NCBI GenBank assembly: GCA_036782995.1
Contig: DAIPXZ010000005.1
Span: 1-64,000, forward strand
Direction of reading: 5' to 3'
From: DAIPXZ01 sp036782995
GTDB taxonomy: Bacteria; Bacillota; Clostridia; Saccharofermentanales; Saccharofermentanaceae
Length of the DNA stretch: 64,000 nt
Shown: in pieces, positions 1 to 9,900 of the stretch
Position numbering within the stretch: the stretch's first letter is position 1
Layout of the letters: the number at the start of each line of letters is the position of its first letter
The notes under the pieces: model-generated
What the model was told of the DNA's origin: nothing
The model's database searches: none
What the model saw: only the letters and a program-made list of their open reading frames with translations
Program-made: the position numbers and the translations under genes

Positions 1-50
1 TTGATACGGCAACTTGTACTCCGGTTTTCTTGGGTACAGTGACTGGTTTG

Positions 51-59
51 TGATAGAAT
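51..59 (+). promoter_or_regulatory. extended -10 promoter of galE
   Basis: TGA followed by TAGAAT (54-59) forms an extended -10 element 27 bases before the galE start codon. The -35 side (TTGGGT near 30-35) is weak. Inferred by eye only. Confidence 0.35.
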
Positions 60-86
60 AAGTAATCATTTGTTTAGGAGAATCTT

Positions 87-1091
87 ATGAAAATTCTTGT
101 CACTGGCGGTCTCGGATATATCGGCTCGCATACCTGCGTTTCGCTCATTGAAAAAGGCATGGAAGTGGTTATTATTGATAATCTTTCCAATAGCAAAATT
201 ACAGTTTTGGATAGTATCGAAAAGATTACTTCCGTGCGCCCGATATTCTATCAAATCGACCTATTGAATCTAGCCGATATACAGATGGTTTTTTCTCAAC
301 ACGAATTTGATTGCGTCATTCACTTTGCTGGCTTTAAAGCGGTCGGGGAATCTGTTGAAAAACCTCTTATGTATTACGAGAATAATCTATCTGGAACGAT
401 TCATCTTTTGATGGCGATGCGAGATCATTCGTGTAAACGCATTGTATTCAGTTCGTCGGCGACCGTATATGGAGATCCGACCTCTTGCCCAATTACCGAA
501 GACTTTCCGCTTCACACGACTAATCCTTATGGTACGACGAAGCTAATGCTAGAAAGTATCATCACAGATGTCGCTAAAGCCATTCCCGGATTCAGTGCTG
601 TATTACTTCGTTACTTTAATCCGGTCGGTGCTCACAAGAGCGGGCTAATCGGCGAGTCTCCGAATGGTATACCGAACAATTTGATGCCCTATATTTTGGG
701 CGTAGCCTCCGGAAAGTATCCGCAGCTTCGCATTTTCGGCGATGACTATAACACACCGGATGGCACAGGTGTTCGAGACTATATTCATGTACTCGATTTA
801 GCCTCTGGCCACGTGGCGGCGGTAACGCAATGTATAAGTAATGAAGGTGTTTTAGCATACAATCTGGGCACGGGTATCGGTTATTCTGTTATGGATATCG
901 TAAAGCATTTTGAGTCTTCTACTGGTATTCGTATTCCGTATCAAGTGATTGAAAGACGCCCCGGTGATATTGCCACATGTTTTGCTGATACACAAAAGGC
1001 AAAGGATGAGCTCGGGTTTGAAGCGAAATACACAATTGACGATATGTGCATTGACTCATGGAATTTTGCCAAGCTTCATATGTCAAATTAG
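87..1091 (+). CDS. galE: UDP-glucose 4-epimerase GalE
   Basis: Interconverts UDP-glucose and UDP-galactose in the cytoplasm, in the Leloir pathway and as a source of UDP-sugars for surface glycans. The 334-residue length is normal for the short-chain dehydrogenase family. The NAD-binding TGGLGYIGS lies at residues 6-14, the SSSATVYG stretch at 122-129 supplies the catalytic serine region, and the catalytic Tyr148-x3-Lys152 pair sits in NPYGTTK. The ATG at 87 is preceded by TTAGGAG at 74-80. It stands alone and ends at a bidirectional terminator shared with argH. Other NAD-dependent sugar epimerases are conceivable, but the match to GalE is close throughout. Confidence 0.95.
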   Translation: MKILVTGGLGYIGSHTCVSLIEKGMEVVIIDNLSNSKITVLDSIEKITSVRPIFYQIDLLNLADIQMVFSQHEFDCVIHFAGFKAVGESVEKPLMYYENNLSGTIHLLMAMRDHSCKRIVFSSSATVYGDPTSCPITEDFPLHTTNPYGTTKLMLESIITDVAKAIPGFSAVLLRYFNPVGAHKSGLIGESPNGIPNNLMPYILGVASGKYPQLRIFGDDYNTPDGTGVRDYIHVLDLASGHVAAVTQCISNEGVLAYNLGTGIGYSVMDIVKHFESSTGIRIPYQVIERRPGDIATCFADTQKAKDELGFEAKYTIDDMCIDSWNFAKLHMSN

Positions 1092-1114
1092 CATAGAATG
1101 TCGAGTCAAAACAA

Positions 1115-1148
1115 AAAAGCCTTGGATTCCTAGGAACCCAAGGCTTTT
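1115..1148. terminator. bidirectional terminator between galE and argH
   Basis: AAAAGCCTTGG (1115-1125) pairs with CCAAGGCTTTT (1138-1148). The A-run on one side and T-run on the other let it work for both convergent genes. The loop contains the palindrome TTCCTAGGAA. Confidence 0.85.
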
Positions 1149-1168
1149 GTAATTTTGTCATCTGTGAA

Positions 1169-2542
1169 TCAATTGAAATTAGCAAATTCATTCAACGCAT
1201 GATTCACTGTTTCGGGAGCTGGTGCACCAATGATGGTTCGACCTTGTACACATGTGGAAAGAGAAATGGCCTCATAAATATCGTCTTCAAATAAAGGCGA
1301 TTGTTCTTTCATTACGGCGAGCGGAAGCTTTTCGAGTGTCGTTTTGTTAGCAATACAATAGGCTACAAGTTTTCCCGATACTTCGTGTGCGGCACGGAAT
1401 GGAAGACCTTTCTTTACCAAATAATCAGCGAGGTCTGTTGCATTGGTAAATCCACCGAGAGCGGCATTTGCCATGTTATCCTTACGAATGGTCATGGTAT
1501 CAATCATTCCAATAAAGGGAACTAATGTACCCTTGATAGTGTCGATGACATCAAATAATGCTTCTTGAACTTCTTGCATGTCTTTGTTGTAGGCGAGAGG
1601 CAAGCCCTTCATAATGACCAGCAATGCCATAAGATCACCATAAACACGACCGGTTTTACCGCGAGATAGCTCTGCAATATCAGGATTTTTCTTTTGCGGC
1701 ATAATGGAAGACCCAGTAGAATAGGCATCATCGAGCTCGATAAATGCGAATTCTTGGCTCGACCACAAGCATATTTCTTCAGAAAAACGGCTTAAATGCA
1801 TCATCGCAATGGAAATGCAAGATGCAAACTCAATTGCGAAATCACGATCGCTAACACCGTCGAGACTATTGAGTGAAGGACCTGAAAAGCTAAGCTCGGA
1901 TGCGACAAATTCACGGTCAAGCGGATAAGTTGTTCCTGCGAGCGCACCAGAACCGAGCGGCGACACCTTCGTGCGCATTACACAATCATCAAGTCGTGTG
2001 ATATCTCGTTGTATCATGGAAAGATAGGCACACATGTGATGTGCGAACGTAATGGGCTGTGCGCGTTGCAAATGGGTGTAGCCCGGCATGTAGGTGGTTG
2101 TGTTTTCCTTTGCCTTTGTAAGAATCGTATGGTAAAGGGAAAGCATCAATTCACGAACCTCAACGGCTTCATCAATCAGATAAAGACGTTGGTCCAAAGC
2201 CACTTGATCATTGCGGCTACGGCCGGTGTGCAGGCGTTTGCCCGCATCACCAATCCGTGCCGTTAATTCTTCTTCAATGAACATATGAATATCTTCCGCG
2301 TCGGAATCGAAAGTGAGCTTTCCTTGGATGATGTCTTCTTTGATGGACAGCAGTCCTTTTTCAATGGCATCCGTATCTTCCTTGGAAAGAATGCCTTGTT
2401 TTCCCAGCATACGACTATGCGCGAGGCTTCCTTGAATATCTTCGGCGAACATTCTCGAGTCGAAGGGAAGAGAGGAATTGTAGTCATTTACTGCCTTGTC
2501 CGTATTCTTCTGAAAACGACCGGCCCACATTTTTTTACTCAC
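1169..2542 (-). CDS. argH: argininosuccinate lyase ArgH
   Basis: Splits argininosuccinate into arginine and fumarate, the last step of arginine synthesis. The 457 residues match the fumarase/aspartase superfamily throughout: HTGRSRND at 105-112, the catalytic Thr156-His157 in the YTHLQ segment, and the signature loop GSSIMPQKKNPD at 277-288 carrying the catalytic serine. It lies 36 bases downstream of argG on the same strand and is very probably cotranscribed with it. The ATG is preceded by GGAGAAAC. Nothing looks degenerate. Confidence 0.96.
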   Translation of the reverse strand: MSKKMWAGRFQKNTDKAVNDYNSSLPFDSRMFAEDIQGSLAHSRMLGKQGILSKEDTDAIEKGLLSIKEDIIQGKLTFDSDAEDIHMFIEEELTARIGDAGKRLHTGRSRNDQVALDQRLYLIDEAVEVRELMLSLYHTILTKAKENTTTYMPGYTHLQRAQPITFAHHMCAYLSMIQRDITRLDDCVMRTKVSPLGSGALAGTTYPLDREFVASELSFSGPSLNSLDGVSDRDFAIEFASCISIAMMHLSRFSEEICLWSSQEFAFIELDDAYSTGSSIMPQKKNPDIAELSRGKTGRVYGDLMALLVIMKGLPLAYNKDMQEVQEALFDVIDTIKGTLVPFIGMIDTMTIRKDNMANAALGGFTNATDLADYLVKKGLPFRAAHEVSGKLVAYCIANKTTLEKLPLAVMKEQSPLFEDDIYEAISLSTCVQGRTIIGAPAPETVNHALNEFANFN

Positions 2543-2578
2543 AATGTTTCTCCTTTGCGAAAGACTTCGATTACGGGA

Positions 2579-3793
2579 TTAAAGCATGTTGTTTCTTTTC
2601 TTCATTTGAGCGACGACCTTCATTGGAAGACCGAAGCAATTAATAAATCCGCCGGCATCCTTTTGGTCATATACATCGTCTTCGTTGAATGTAGCGATTT
2701 CTTCATCGTATAGGGAGAATGGAGATTTCGCGCCGGCAGGCATGCAATTACCCTTGTAGAGCTTTAAACGTACAGTACCGGTAACATTCTTTTGTGTTTC
2801 GTCAACAAAAGCAGAAAGTGCTTCGCGAAGCGGGTGGAACCACTGTCCGTAATAAACGAGCTCTGCAAAACGTTGTGCTACCAAATCTTTATAGTGGAGA
2901 GTATCACGATCAACGGTCAAAAGCTCGAGCTCACGATGTGCGGCATACATAACCGTTCCACCAGGAGTTTCGTAAACGCCACGAGACTTCATGCCGACGA
3001 GACGATTTTCAACGATGTCGGCAATACCAACGCCGTTTTCTCCGGCTACCTTATTTAAGTACTTGAGCATTTCTACTGGATTCATTTTCTTTCCATCAAC
3101 AGATACCGGAATACCTTTTTCAAAAGTGAATTCGACGTATGTCGGTTTGTCCGGTGCCTTTTCAGGAGATACCATTAATTCAAGAATCTTATCGTAGTTC
3201 GGCTCATTCCACGGATCTTCGAGATCCATACCTTCGTGAGAAAGATGCCAGAGATTCTCGTCCTTGGAATAGTTGGTTTCTTTGGTGACAGGAACAGGAA
3301 TGTTACGTGCGTTGGCATAATCGATTTCTTCATCACGTGACTTAATATCCCAAATTCTCCAAGGTGCGATAATCTTCATTTCCGGAGCGAGCGCTTTAAT
3401 GGAAAGCTCGAAACGAACTTGGTCATTTCCTTTTCCGGTGCAGCCGTGAACGATTGTTGAGCATCCTTCACGACGTGCGATTTCGACCATGCGCTTCGCA
3501 ATTACAGGACGTGCAAAGGAAGTACCAAGGAGATATTTTCCTTCGTATACTGCATTTGCCTTAAGTGTTGGATAGATATATTCGGAGATAAATTCTTCGG
3601 AGATGTCTTCAACAAAACACTTTGTAGCACCACACTTGAGCGCTTTCTCTTTAAGAAAAGTTTCGTCGATACCAATACCGACTTCACCTGCCATTGCGAT
3701 AACTTCGCAATCATAATGTTCTAAGAGCCACGGGATGATAATGGACGTATCCAAACCGCCTGAATAAGCCAACAAGAATTTTTCCTTTGCCAT
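2579..3793 (-). CDS. argG: argininosuccinate synthase ArgG
   Basis: Condenses citrulline and aspartate with ATP to argininosuccinate. The ATP-pyrophosphatase P-loop AYSGGLDTS is at residues 9-17, and 404 residues is the usual length. It is the first gene of an argG-argH operon. The AUG is preceded by GGAGGTG, and a good promoter with an ARG-box-like palindrome lies in the gap upstream. No carbamoyltransferase or other arginine genes are next to it, but the arginine repressor gene is found 31 kb away in this window. Confidence 0.96.
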   Translation of the reverse strand: MAKEKFLLAYSGGLDTSIIIPWLLEHYDCEVIAMAGEVGIGIDETFLKEKALKCGATKCFVEDISEEFISEYIYPTLKANAVYEGKYLLGTSFARPVIAKRMVEIARREGCSTIVHGCTGKGNDQVRFELSIKALAPEMKIIAPWRIWDIKSRDEEIDYANARNIPVPVTKETNYSKDENLWHLSHEGMDLEDPWNEPNYDKILELMVSPEKAPDKPTYVEFTFEKGIPVSVDGKKMNPVEMLKYLNKVAGENGVGIADIVENRLVGMKSRGVYETPGGTVMYAAHRELELLTVDRDTLHYKDLVAQRFAELVYYGQWFHPLREALSAFVDETQKNVTGTVRLKLYKGNCMPAGAKSPFSLYDEEIATFNEDDVYDQKDAGGFINCFGLPMKVVAQMKKRNNML

Positions 3794-3804
3794 AGGGCAC
3801 CTCC

Positions 3805-3830
3805 ATGAATAATTATTAATAATTCTGCAT
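3805..3830 (-). promoter_or_regulatory. possible ArgR operator in front of argG
   Basis: ATGAATAATTATTAATAATTCTGCAT (3805-3830, split as ATGAATAATTATT + AATAATTCTGCAT) is an AT-rich imperfect palindrome resembling ARG boxes. It lies just downstream of the predicted argG transcription start, where a repressor would block transcription. The similarity is by eye; AT-rich palindromes are common, so confidence is limited. Confidence 0.35.
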
Positions 3831-3840
3831 AAACAAACGT

Positions 3841-3869
3841 ATTTTAGCAGAGACGTACAACTACGTCAA
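3841..3869 (-). promoter_or_regulatory. sigma-A promoter of argG-argH
   Basis: On the minus strand TTGACG (3869-3864) and TAAAAT (3846-3841) are separated by 17 bases, close to the housekeeping consensus. The start site would fall near 3834, about 40 bases before the argG start codon. Confidence 0.65.
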
Positions 3870-3943
3870 TAAGAGTATTGTATGCTTAGAATATTTTCAT
3901 TACAAGAAGCAAAACGTTGTGCAAATAACGAAATCATTTGGGG

Positions 3944-3972
3944 TTTACGCTAAGATGTTAGTAGAGTAAAAT
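3944..3972 (+). promoter_or_regulatory. sigma-A promoter of the aminotransferase gene
   Basis: TTTACG (3944-3949) and TAAAAT (3967-3972) with a 17-base spacer, 75 bases before the chosen start codon. It is divergent from the argG promoter. Confidence 0.6.
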
Positions 3973-4047
3973 TATAAAGGTGAAAAGAGGCAAAGAGCCG
4001 ATTTTTACATACAAATGACATCATTTTTTCAAAGGGGGCATCGATTT

Positions 4048-4956
4048 ATGGCTTATCCATTGGTTGAAAATGCAATCGGTTCTTTTTGCATACTTAATGG
4101 AAAAAAGGTCAATTTCGATTCGACGGAAGGCAAGAATCTCTTCTTGCCGACGAATGACATAACATATTACGAGTCCATTCGCTTGACATCGGGAGTTTTC
4201 GTTTTCTGGGAAGCGCATATGTTGCGCCTACATCTTTCGATTGAGGCAAAAGAAAACTTTCCAATTAACACGGAAGAAATATACGAGCAGGCGATTATGC
4301 TTTTTAAAGAGACAGAACCTGCCATAATGGACGGAAATATTCGAATTGTCATTACGCATAATTTGACTTTGCTTTATTTTTCTCAAATGTCATATCCGCC
4401 GAAAGCATTTTTTGAGGAAGGCATTCATACGGCGTTACTTTCTTGGGAGCGCGTTGACCCGCAAGTTAAGGTCTTTCGCGGTGATTACAAGAAGGCGGTT
4501 GCCGATAAAATGCAAATGGACACACCATTTGGCTTTCCATATGAGCTGCTATTAGTAAATGGTAATGATGAGATTACAGAAGGCAGTCGGTCGAATTTTT
4601 TCGTTCTCTATGATAATGTGGTTTATTCACCACCTGAAGATAAAATTTTAATTGGCATTACTCGTCATTTTGTTTTAATGGCGATGAATGCTGTGGGCAT
4701 TTCTTTGTGTGAAAAGGCCTATACACTCAGTGAGATTTTAGCGATGCGTGATGAGCATAATCATGCCCCGCCGAAGCTTGCTCTTTTTGTGACGAGTTCG
4801 CCGTTCGACATTTTACCTATAAGCTCTGTTGATAATGAAAAATTTGATTCGGTACATTGCCCGGCGTTGCTTCGTTTGATGGATGCGTATCGCGCTGTTG
4901 TTGAACAATATATTGATTCCCGTTCCCCAGACATGACGTCTGAGATGACAGAATAA
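4048..4956 (+). CDS. class IV PLP aminotransferase (BCAT / aminodeoxychorismate lyase fold)
   Basis: A fold-type IV pyridoxal-phosphate enzyme of 302 residues. Seen: an HMLRLHLS-type arginine segment near residue 58, the probable PLP-binding lysine in the VFRGDYKK segment, and the class signature EITEGSRSNFF. The family includes branched-chain aminotransferase, D-amino-acid transaminase and 4-amino-4-deoxychorismate lyase; the sequence alone does not let me choose between them. The start at 4048 is preferred over an in-frame ATG at 4015 because AAAGGGGG at 4031-4038 sits at the right distance. It is followed 24 bases later by htpG, which may be cotranscribed. Confidence 0.82.
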   Translation: MAYPLVENAIGSFCILNGKKVNFDSTEGKNLFLPTNDITYYESIRLTSGVFVFWEAHMLRLHLSIEAKENFPINTEEIYEQAIMLFKETEPAIMDGNIRIVITHNLTLLYFSQMSYPPKAFFEEGIHTALLSWERVDPQVKVFRGDYKKAVADKMQMDTPFGFPYELLLVNGNDEITEGSRSNFFVLYDNVVYSPPEDKILIGITRHFVLMAMNAVGISLCEKAYTLSEILAMRDEHNHAPPKLALFVTSSPFDILPISSVDNEKFDSVHCPALLRLMDAYRAVVEQYIDSRSPDMTSEMTE

Positions 4957-4980
4957 TTTTGAAATTCGGAGGTTATTTTT

Positions 4981-6906
4981 ATGGATGTGAAAACAGGTAA
5001 GGTTTCGGTAACGACAGAAAACATTTTTCCAATTATTCGCAAATGGCTTTATTCGGACCAAGATATCTTCATTCGTGAATTGGTTTCCAATGGTTCTGAT
5101 GCAATTGCAAAGTATAAGCGTTTAATTGAACTCGGTGAAGTGACACCGGATGACGATACAAACTATCAATTAAAGGTTTCTTTCGATGCGGATGCCGGAA
5201 CGATTTCTTTTGAAGACAACGGAATCGGCATGACTGCAGAAGAAATTGACAAATACATCAATCAAATCGCTTTTTCAGGTGCCATGGATTTTGTAGAAAA
5301 ATACCAGGAACAATCCACGGACAAGAGTGGTATTATCGGTCACTTCGGCCTCGGTTTCTATTCGTCTTTCATGGTGGCGGATAAAGTTCGCATTGATACA
5401 AAGTCGTTCCAAAAGGATGCTGAGGCGGTAGCGTGGACATCTGAAGACGGTATGGAATACGAAATTTCATCTTCTGAACGTGTAACGCGCGGCTCGCTCA
5501 TTACTCTTACGCTTTCAGAAGAAGCAAAGACACTTTTTGATGCGGAGAAAATTCGTGGTGTTTTGAAGAAGTATTGTTCGTTTATGCCTTACGATCTGTA
5601 TTACGATGATGTCGTTGCTATTCGTAAGCATGAAGAGGAAGAAGAAAAAGAAAGAAAAGAAAAGGAAGAAAAGGGTGAAACCTTCGAACCGCATGAACAC
5701 GAGCCGATGCCGATTAATGATACGGAGCCGCTCTGGAAAAAATCCCCGAAGGACTGCACCGATGCGGAGTATAAGAACTTTTATCAAACCGTTTTCCATG
5801 ACATGCGTGAACCATTATTCTGGATTCACTTAAACATGGATTATCCGTTTACATTACAAGGTATTCTCTATTTCCCGAAGACAGAGAATGTGTATCAATC
5901 TCTCGAAGGCCGTATCAAAATCTATAATCACCAGGTGTTTGTGGCAGACAATATTGAAGAAGTCATCCCGGAATTCTTATTCTTGCTTCGTGGTTGTCTT
6001 GATTGCTCGGATTTGCCGCTTAATGTATCACGTTCGGCTTTACAACAAGATGAGTATGTGAAGAAGCTCTCCTCGCACATTATTCGTAAGGTTTCCGATA
6101 AGCTCAATGAAGTTTACAAGAATGATCGCGCTGCTTTCGAAGGATATTGGCAGGACATCAGTATTTTTGTGAAGTACGGCATGTTGAAGGATGAAAAGTT
6201 CTTCGATAAGACGAAGGACATTTGCCTTTACAAGACCGTTGATGGCAAATTTATGACAATGGAAGAGCTTACCAAGGATAAAAAAGATGTTCGTTATACT
6301 AAAGCTCCCGATCAGCAAACGGCATATATTGAGGTTTGCAAGAGTAAGGGATACGACGTTGTTGTATTGAATGAAGAGCTCGACAACAATTTTATCTCGT
6401 TCCTTGAATACAAGTTCCCAGAGACGAAGTTCAAACGCGTTGATGCTGAGTTTGAGGGTGAAAGTGCTTCTGACGAGGAGAAACAAGCGTTGGAGACACT
6501 TTTCCGGACAGCAACACATGATGAAAAGCTTGAGGTCTCTGCGATGGCAATCGGTGCCGATCAATTACCGGCATTTATTCGAGAAACGGAAGAAGCTCGT
6601 CGTATGGCTGAAATGAGAAAGCAATTTGAACGAATGAAGACCGGAGCGGAGGATGACCCCTATAAGGATTTGGACTCCATGTTCCCGGATAAGAAGGACC
6701 TCGTATTGAATACGGATCATCCGCTCATTTTGCGCCTTCGTGGTCTGGCTGGTGTGGCTTCTGAAAAGGATAAGGTGGAGAAACTTTGCCTGCATCTTTA
6801 TGATCAAGCAAGATTGGCTCACGGCTCTCTGGATGCAGAAGGCTTGAAGCGGTTCCTTGAGGTCAACACAATCATGTTGACCGAAGCTTCGGAGAACGTA
6901 AAGTAA
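4981..6906 (+). CDS. htpG: Hsp90 chaperone HtpG
   Basis: ATP-dependent cytosolic chaperone, 641 residues. The GHKL ATPase domain is at the N-terminus, with ELVSNGSDAI, DNGIGMT and GHFGLGFYSSFM. A highly charged Glu/Lys linker around residues 217-240 joins it to the middle domain, where SRSALQQDEYV carries the conserved catalytic-loop arginine. The C-terminal dimerisation domain follows. The ribosome site is CGGAGG. I see no CIRCE element in front of it, so heat control by HrcA is not evident here. Confidence 0.95.
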   Translation: MDVKTGKVSVTTENIFPIIRKWLYSDQDIFIRELVSNGSDAIAKYKRLIELGEVTPDDDTNYQLKVSFDADAGTISFEDNGIGMTAEEIDKYINQIAFSGAMDFVEKYQEQSTDKSGIIGHFGLGFYSSFMVADKVRIDTKSFQKDAEAVAWTSEDGMEYEISSSERVTRGSLITLTLSEEAKTLFDAEKIRGVLKKYCSFMPYDLYYDDVVAIRKHEEEEEKERKEKEEKGETFEPHEHEPMPINDTEPLWKKSPKDCTDAEYKNFYQTVFHDMREPLFWIHLNMDYPFTLQGILYFPKTENVYQSLEGRIKIYNHQVFVADNIEEVIPEFLFLLRGCLDCSDLPLNVSRSALQQDEYVKKLSSHIIRKVSDKLNEVYKNDRAAFEGYWQDISIFVKYGMLKDEKFFDKTKDICLYKTVDGKFMTMEELTKDKKDVRYTKAPDQQTAYIEVCKSKGYDVVVLNEELDNNFISFLEYKFPETKFKRVDAEFEGESASDEEKQALETLFRTATHDEKLEVSAMAIGADQLPAFIRETEEARRMAEMRKQFERMKTGAEDDPYKDLDSMFPDKKDLVLNTDHPLILRLRGLAGVASEKDKVEKLCLHLYDQARLAHGSLDAEGLKRFLEVNTIMLTEASENVK

Positions 6907-6970
6907 TTGTTTTTAGTGACCGATTTTGATAACCTATTGAAGTAAACATACATCGTTGGAGGATTAAGTT

Positions 6971-9900
6971 ATGAGTACATCCGTTCGGAGACTTTATTCA
7001 GAAAAATGCAAAGAATTTGCAGTAGAAGCCCAAGGCGTGTTAAAGGATATCCGTTCAGATGTCGGAATAAAAACAATTGATTCGGTTCGCATTTTACATC
7101 GTTATGATGTGGCCGGAGTCACCGACGAAGAATATGAAATGGCAAAAAATGTCGTTTTCTCAGAACCTCCCGTCGATCGCGTTGTTGACGAGAATGTTGA
7201 TTTAAGCGATGCCGCCTATGTGCTTGCCATCGAATCACTGCCGGGACAATATGACCAAAGAGCAGATTCGGCAGCACAATGCGTTCAGATTTTGACACAA
7301 AAAGAAAAGCCAATTGTTCGTGTCGCTCGTGTTATTGCATTTTACGGTACAATTTCTGACGATGAGAAAAAGGCGATTGAGAAGTACATGATTAATCCTG
7401 TCGATTGCCGTGCGGCTTCGATGGATAAGCCGATGACATTGGAGGATGATTTGTCTTTACCGAGTGAGGTGCCAACGATTACCGGTTTTCAAACGATGAG
7501 CAAAGAGGACCTTGAAGCACTTCGTAAATCACTCGGTCTTGCAATGACATTCGAAGACATTCATTTTACACAGGATTTCTTCGCATCCATAAAACGTGAC
7601 CCGACAATGACAGAGATTCGTGTACTCGATACATATTGGTCTGACCATTGCCGTCATACCACATTCTTAACCGAATTGACGAAGGTAACATTTGAAGGCG
7701 ATAACGCTTTTTCAAAGGATTTAGAGTCGGTTTACAGTGACTATATCTCTACTCGTAAAGATGTATACGGAGATCGTATCGACAAAAAACCGATATGTCT
7801 CATGGACATTGCTACCATGGCTATGCGCAAGCTGAAAAAAGATGGTAAGCTTGCCGATTTGGATGAGTCTGAGGAAATCAATGCTTGTTCAATTAAGATT
7901 GCGATTGATGTTGATGGAAATAAAGAAGATTATGTGTTGATGTTCAAAAACGAGACACATAACCACCCAACGGAGATTGAGCCGTTCGGTGGTGCGGCAA
8001 CCTGCCTCGGCGGAGCAATCCGTGACCCACTATCTGGTCGTTCCTATGTGTACCAAGCTATGCGTGTTACTGGTGCTGGTGATCCGACTGTTCCGGTATC
8101 GATGACGTTGGAAGGCAAGCTTTCACAAAAGAAAATTGTGCGAACGGCGGCCGCTGGTTACAGCTCTTACGGTAACCAAATTGGTCTTTGCACAGGTCAG
8201 GTTGATGAAATATATCACCCAGGTTATGTAGCAAAACGTATGGAAATCGGAGCGGTTGTTGGTGCGGCGCCTGCATCGAATATTGTTCGTGTTCGCCCGA
8301 AGGCTGGCGATATTGTTGTTCTTCTCGGTGGACGTACGGGACGTGACGGAATCGGTGGCGCGACAGGATCTTCAAAGGCACATGATGAAAAGTCTGTATT
8401 AACCTGCGGTGCTGAAGTACAAAAAGGTAATCCACCTACAGAAAGAAAGATTCAGCGACTTTTCCGTAATGCTGAGGTTTCTCAGATGATTCTCCGTTGT
8501 AATGACTTTGGAGCAGGTGGCGTGTCTGTTGCTATCGGTGAGCTTGCAGAAGGCTTGTTAATTGATTTGGATAAGGTACCGAAAAAGTACGAGGGCCTTG
8601 ATGGAACAGAGCTCGCGATTTCTGAGTCGCAAGAGAGAATGGCTGTTGTTATTGATGCGAAGGACGAGAAACGTTTCTTAGATTTTGCAGGACTAGAGAA
8701 CCTTGAAGCGGTTGTCGTTGCGGTGGTTACCGAAGAACCTTCTATGAAAATGAAGTGGAAGAATAATGTCATAGTCGATCTTCCACGTGCTTTTATCGAC
8801 ACTAATGGCGCTTCTTCTTACGCAAAGGCCGTTGTCGGTAATCCCGATATGGCGAAAAAAACGATTGATGCGCCAATTGATGGATATGTTGAGGGTGACT
8901 TTGTTTCCTCTATGAAGAGTGCACTTTCTTCATTAGAGGGATGTTCGAGAAAAGGCTTGGTATCTCGTTTTGATGGTACCATTGGTGCGAACACGTTGCT
9001 TATGCCTTTCGGTGGTAAATACCAAATGTCTCCGGAAGAAGGCATGGCATCAAAAATTCCGCTGCTTGAAGGAAATACGGATGCTGCTTCGATAATGACA
9101 TATGGATTTGATCCTTACTTCACAGAATGGAGTCCATACCACGGAGCATATCACGCCGTTACCGAATCGCTTTTGCGTTTGGCTGTCATGGGTGCCGATC
9201 CATTTACAGCAAGACTCACATTCCAGGAATACTTCGAGCGTATGGCCAGTGAGAAGGCATGGGGTAGGCCGATTGCGGCACTTCTCGGTGCCTATCGTGC
9301 ACAACTTGACTTTGGAACAGCCTCCATTGGAGGAAAGGACAGTATGTCGGGTACATTCAATGATATTAGTGTTCCACCGACGTTGGTTTCTTTTGCCGTG
9401 GCAATGACGAAGTCCTCTAAAGTAGTTTCTGCGACGCTTTCAGCGCCAAAACAGAAGCTATATGCTATCAAGATTCGTCGTGATGAACTTGGTCGCTATA
9501 ACAAAGACCATGCCATTCGCGTATTGAAAGCTATCAGTCAGATTTCTTCTCGCGGTCAGCTCGAACATGCCGCAGTTGTACGCGCTTCCGGTATTGCTTG
9601 TCGTGTTGCTCAAATGTGTATGGGTAACAAGTTAGGCTTCCGTTTCGATGATAAGATTGCATTCACTTCTTTGTTCGAAAAGAGCTTCGGTACTGTCTTG
9701 CTTTCCGTATCGGAAGGAAACAGTGTTGATAAGATTGAACAGGTCGGTGGCTATTTATTAGGTGAGACCAACGATACGAAGGCAATTTCGTTTAATGGTC
9801 AATTAATTACCATGGAAGATGCACTTGCTGCTTTTGAAGGTAAGCTTGAGCCGATTTTCCCAACGAAGGTAGATAGCGGTGCGGCAACAACCTATCCGAA

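Noticed and set aside
4957..4980. CIRCE heat-shock operator before htpG
   Set aside because: Neither this gap nor the promoter region at 3944-4047 contains the long CIRCE inverted repeat.
5515..5799. Phe-rich minus-strand frame of 94 codons
   Set aside because: Opposite the Glu/Lys-rich linker of HtpG; the Phe run is simply the complement of AAG/GAA codons.
6040..6564. 174-codon minus-strand open frame inside htpG
   Set aside because: Antisense shadow of a well-conserved gene; no ribosome site or recognisable domain.
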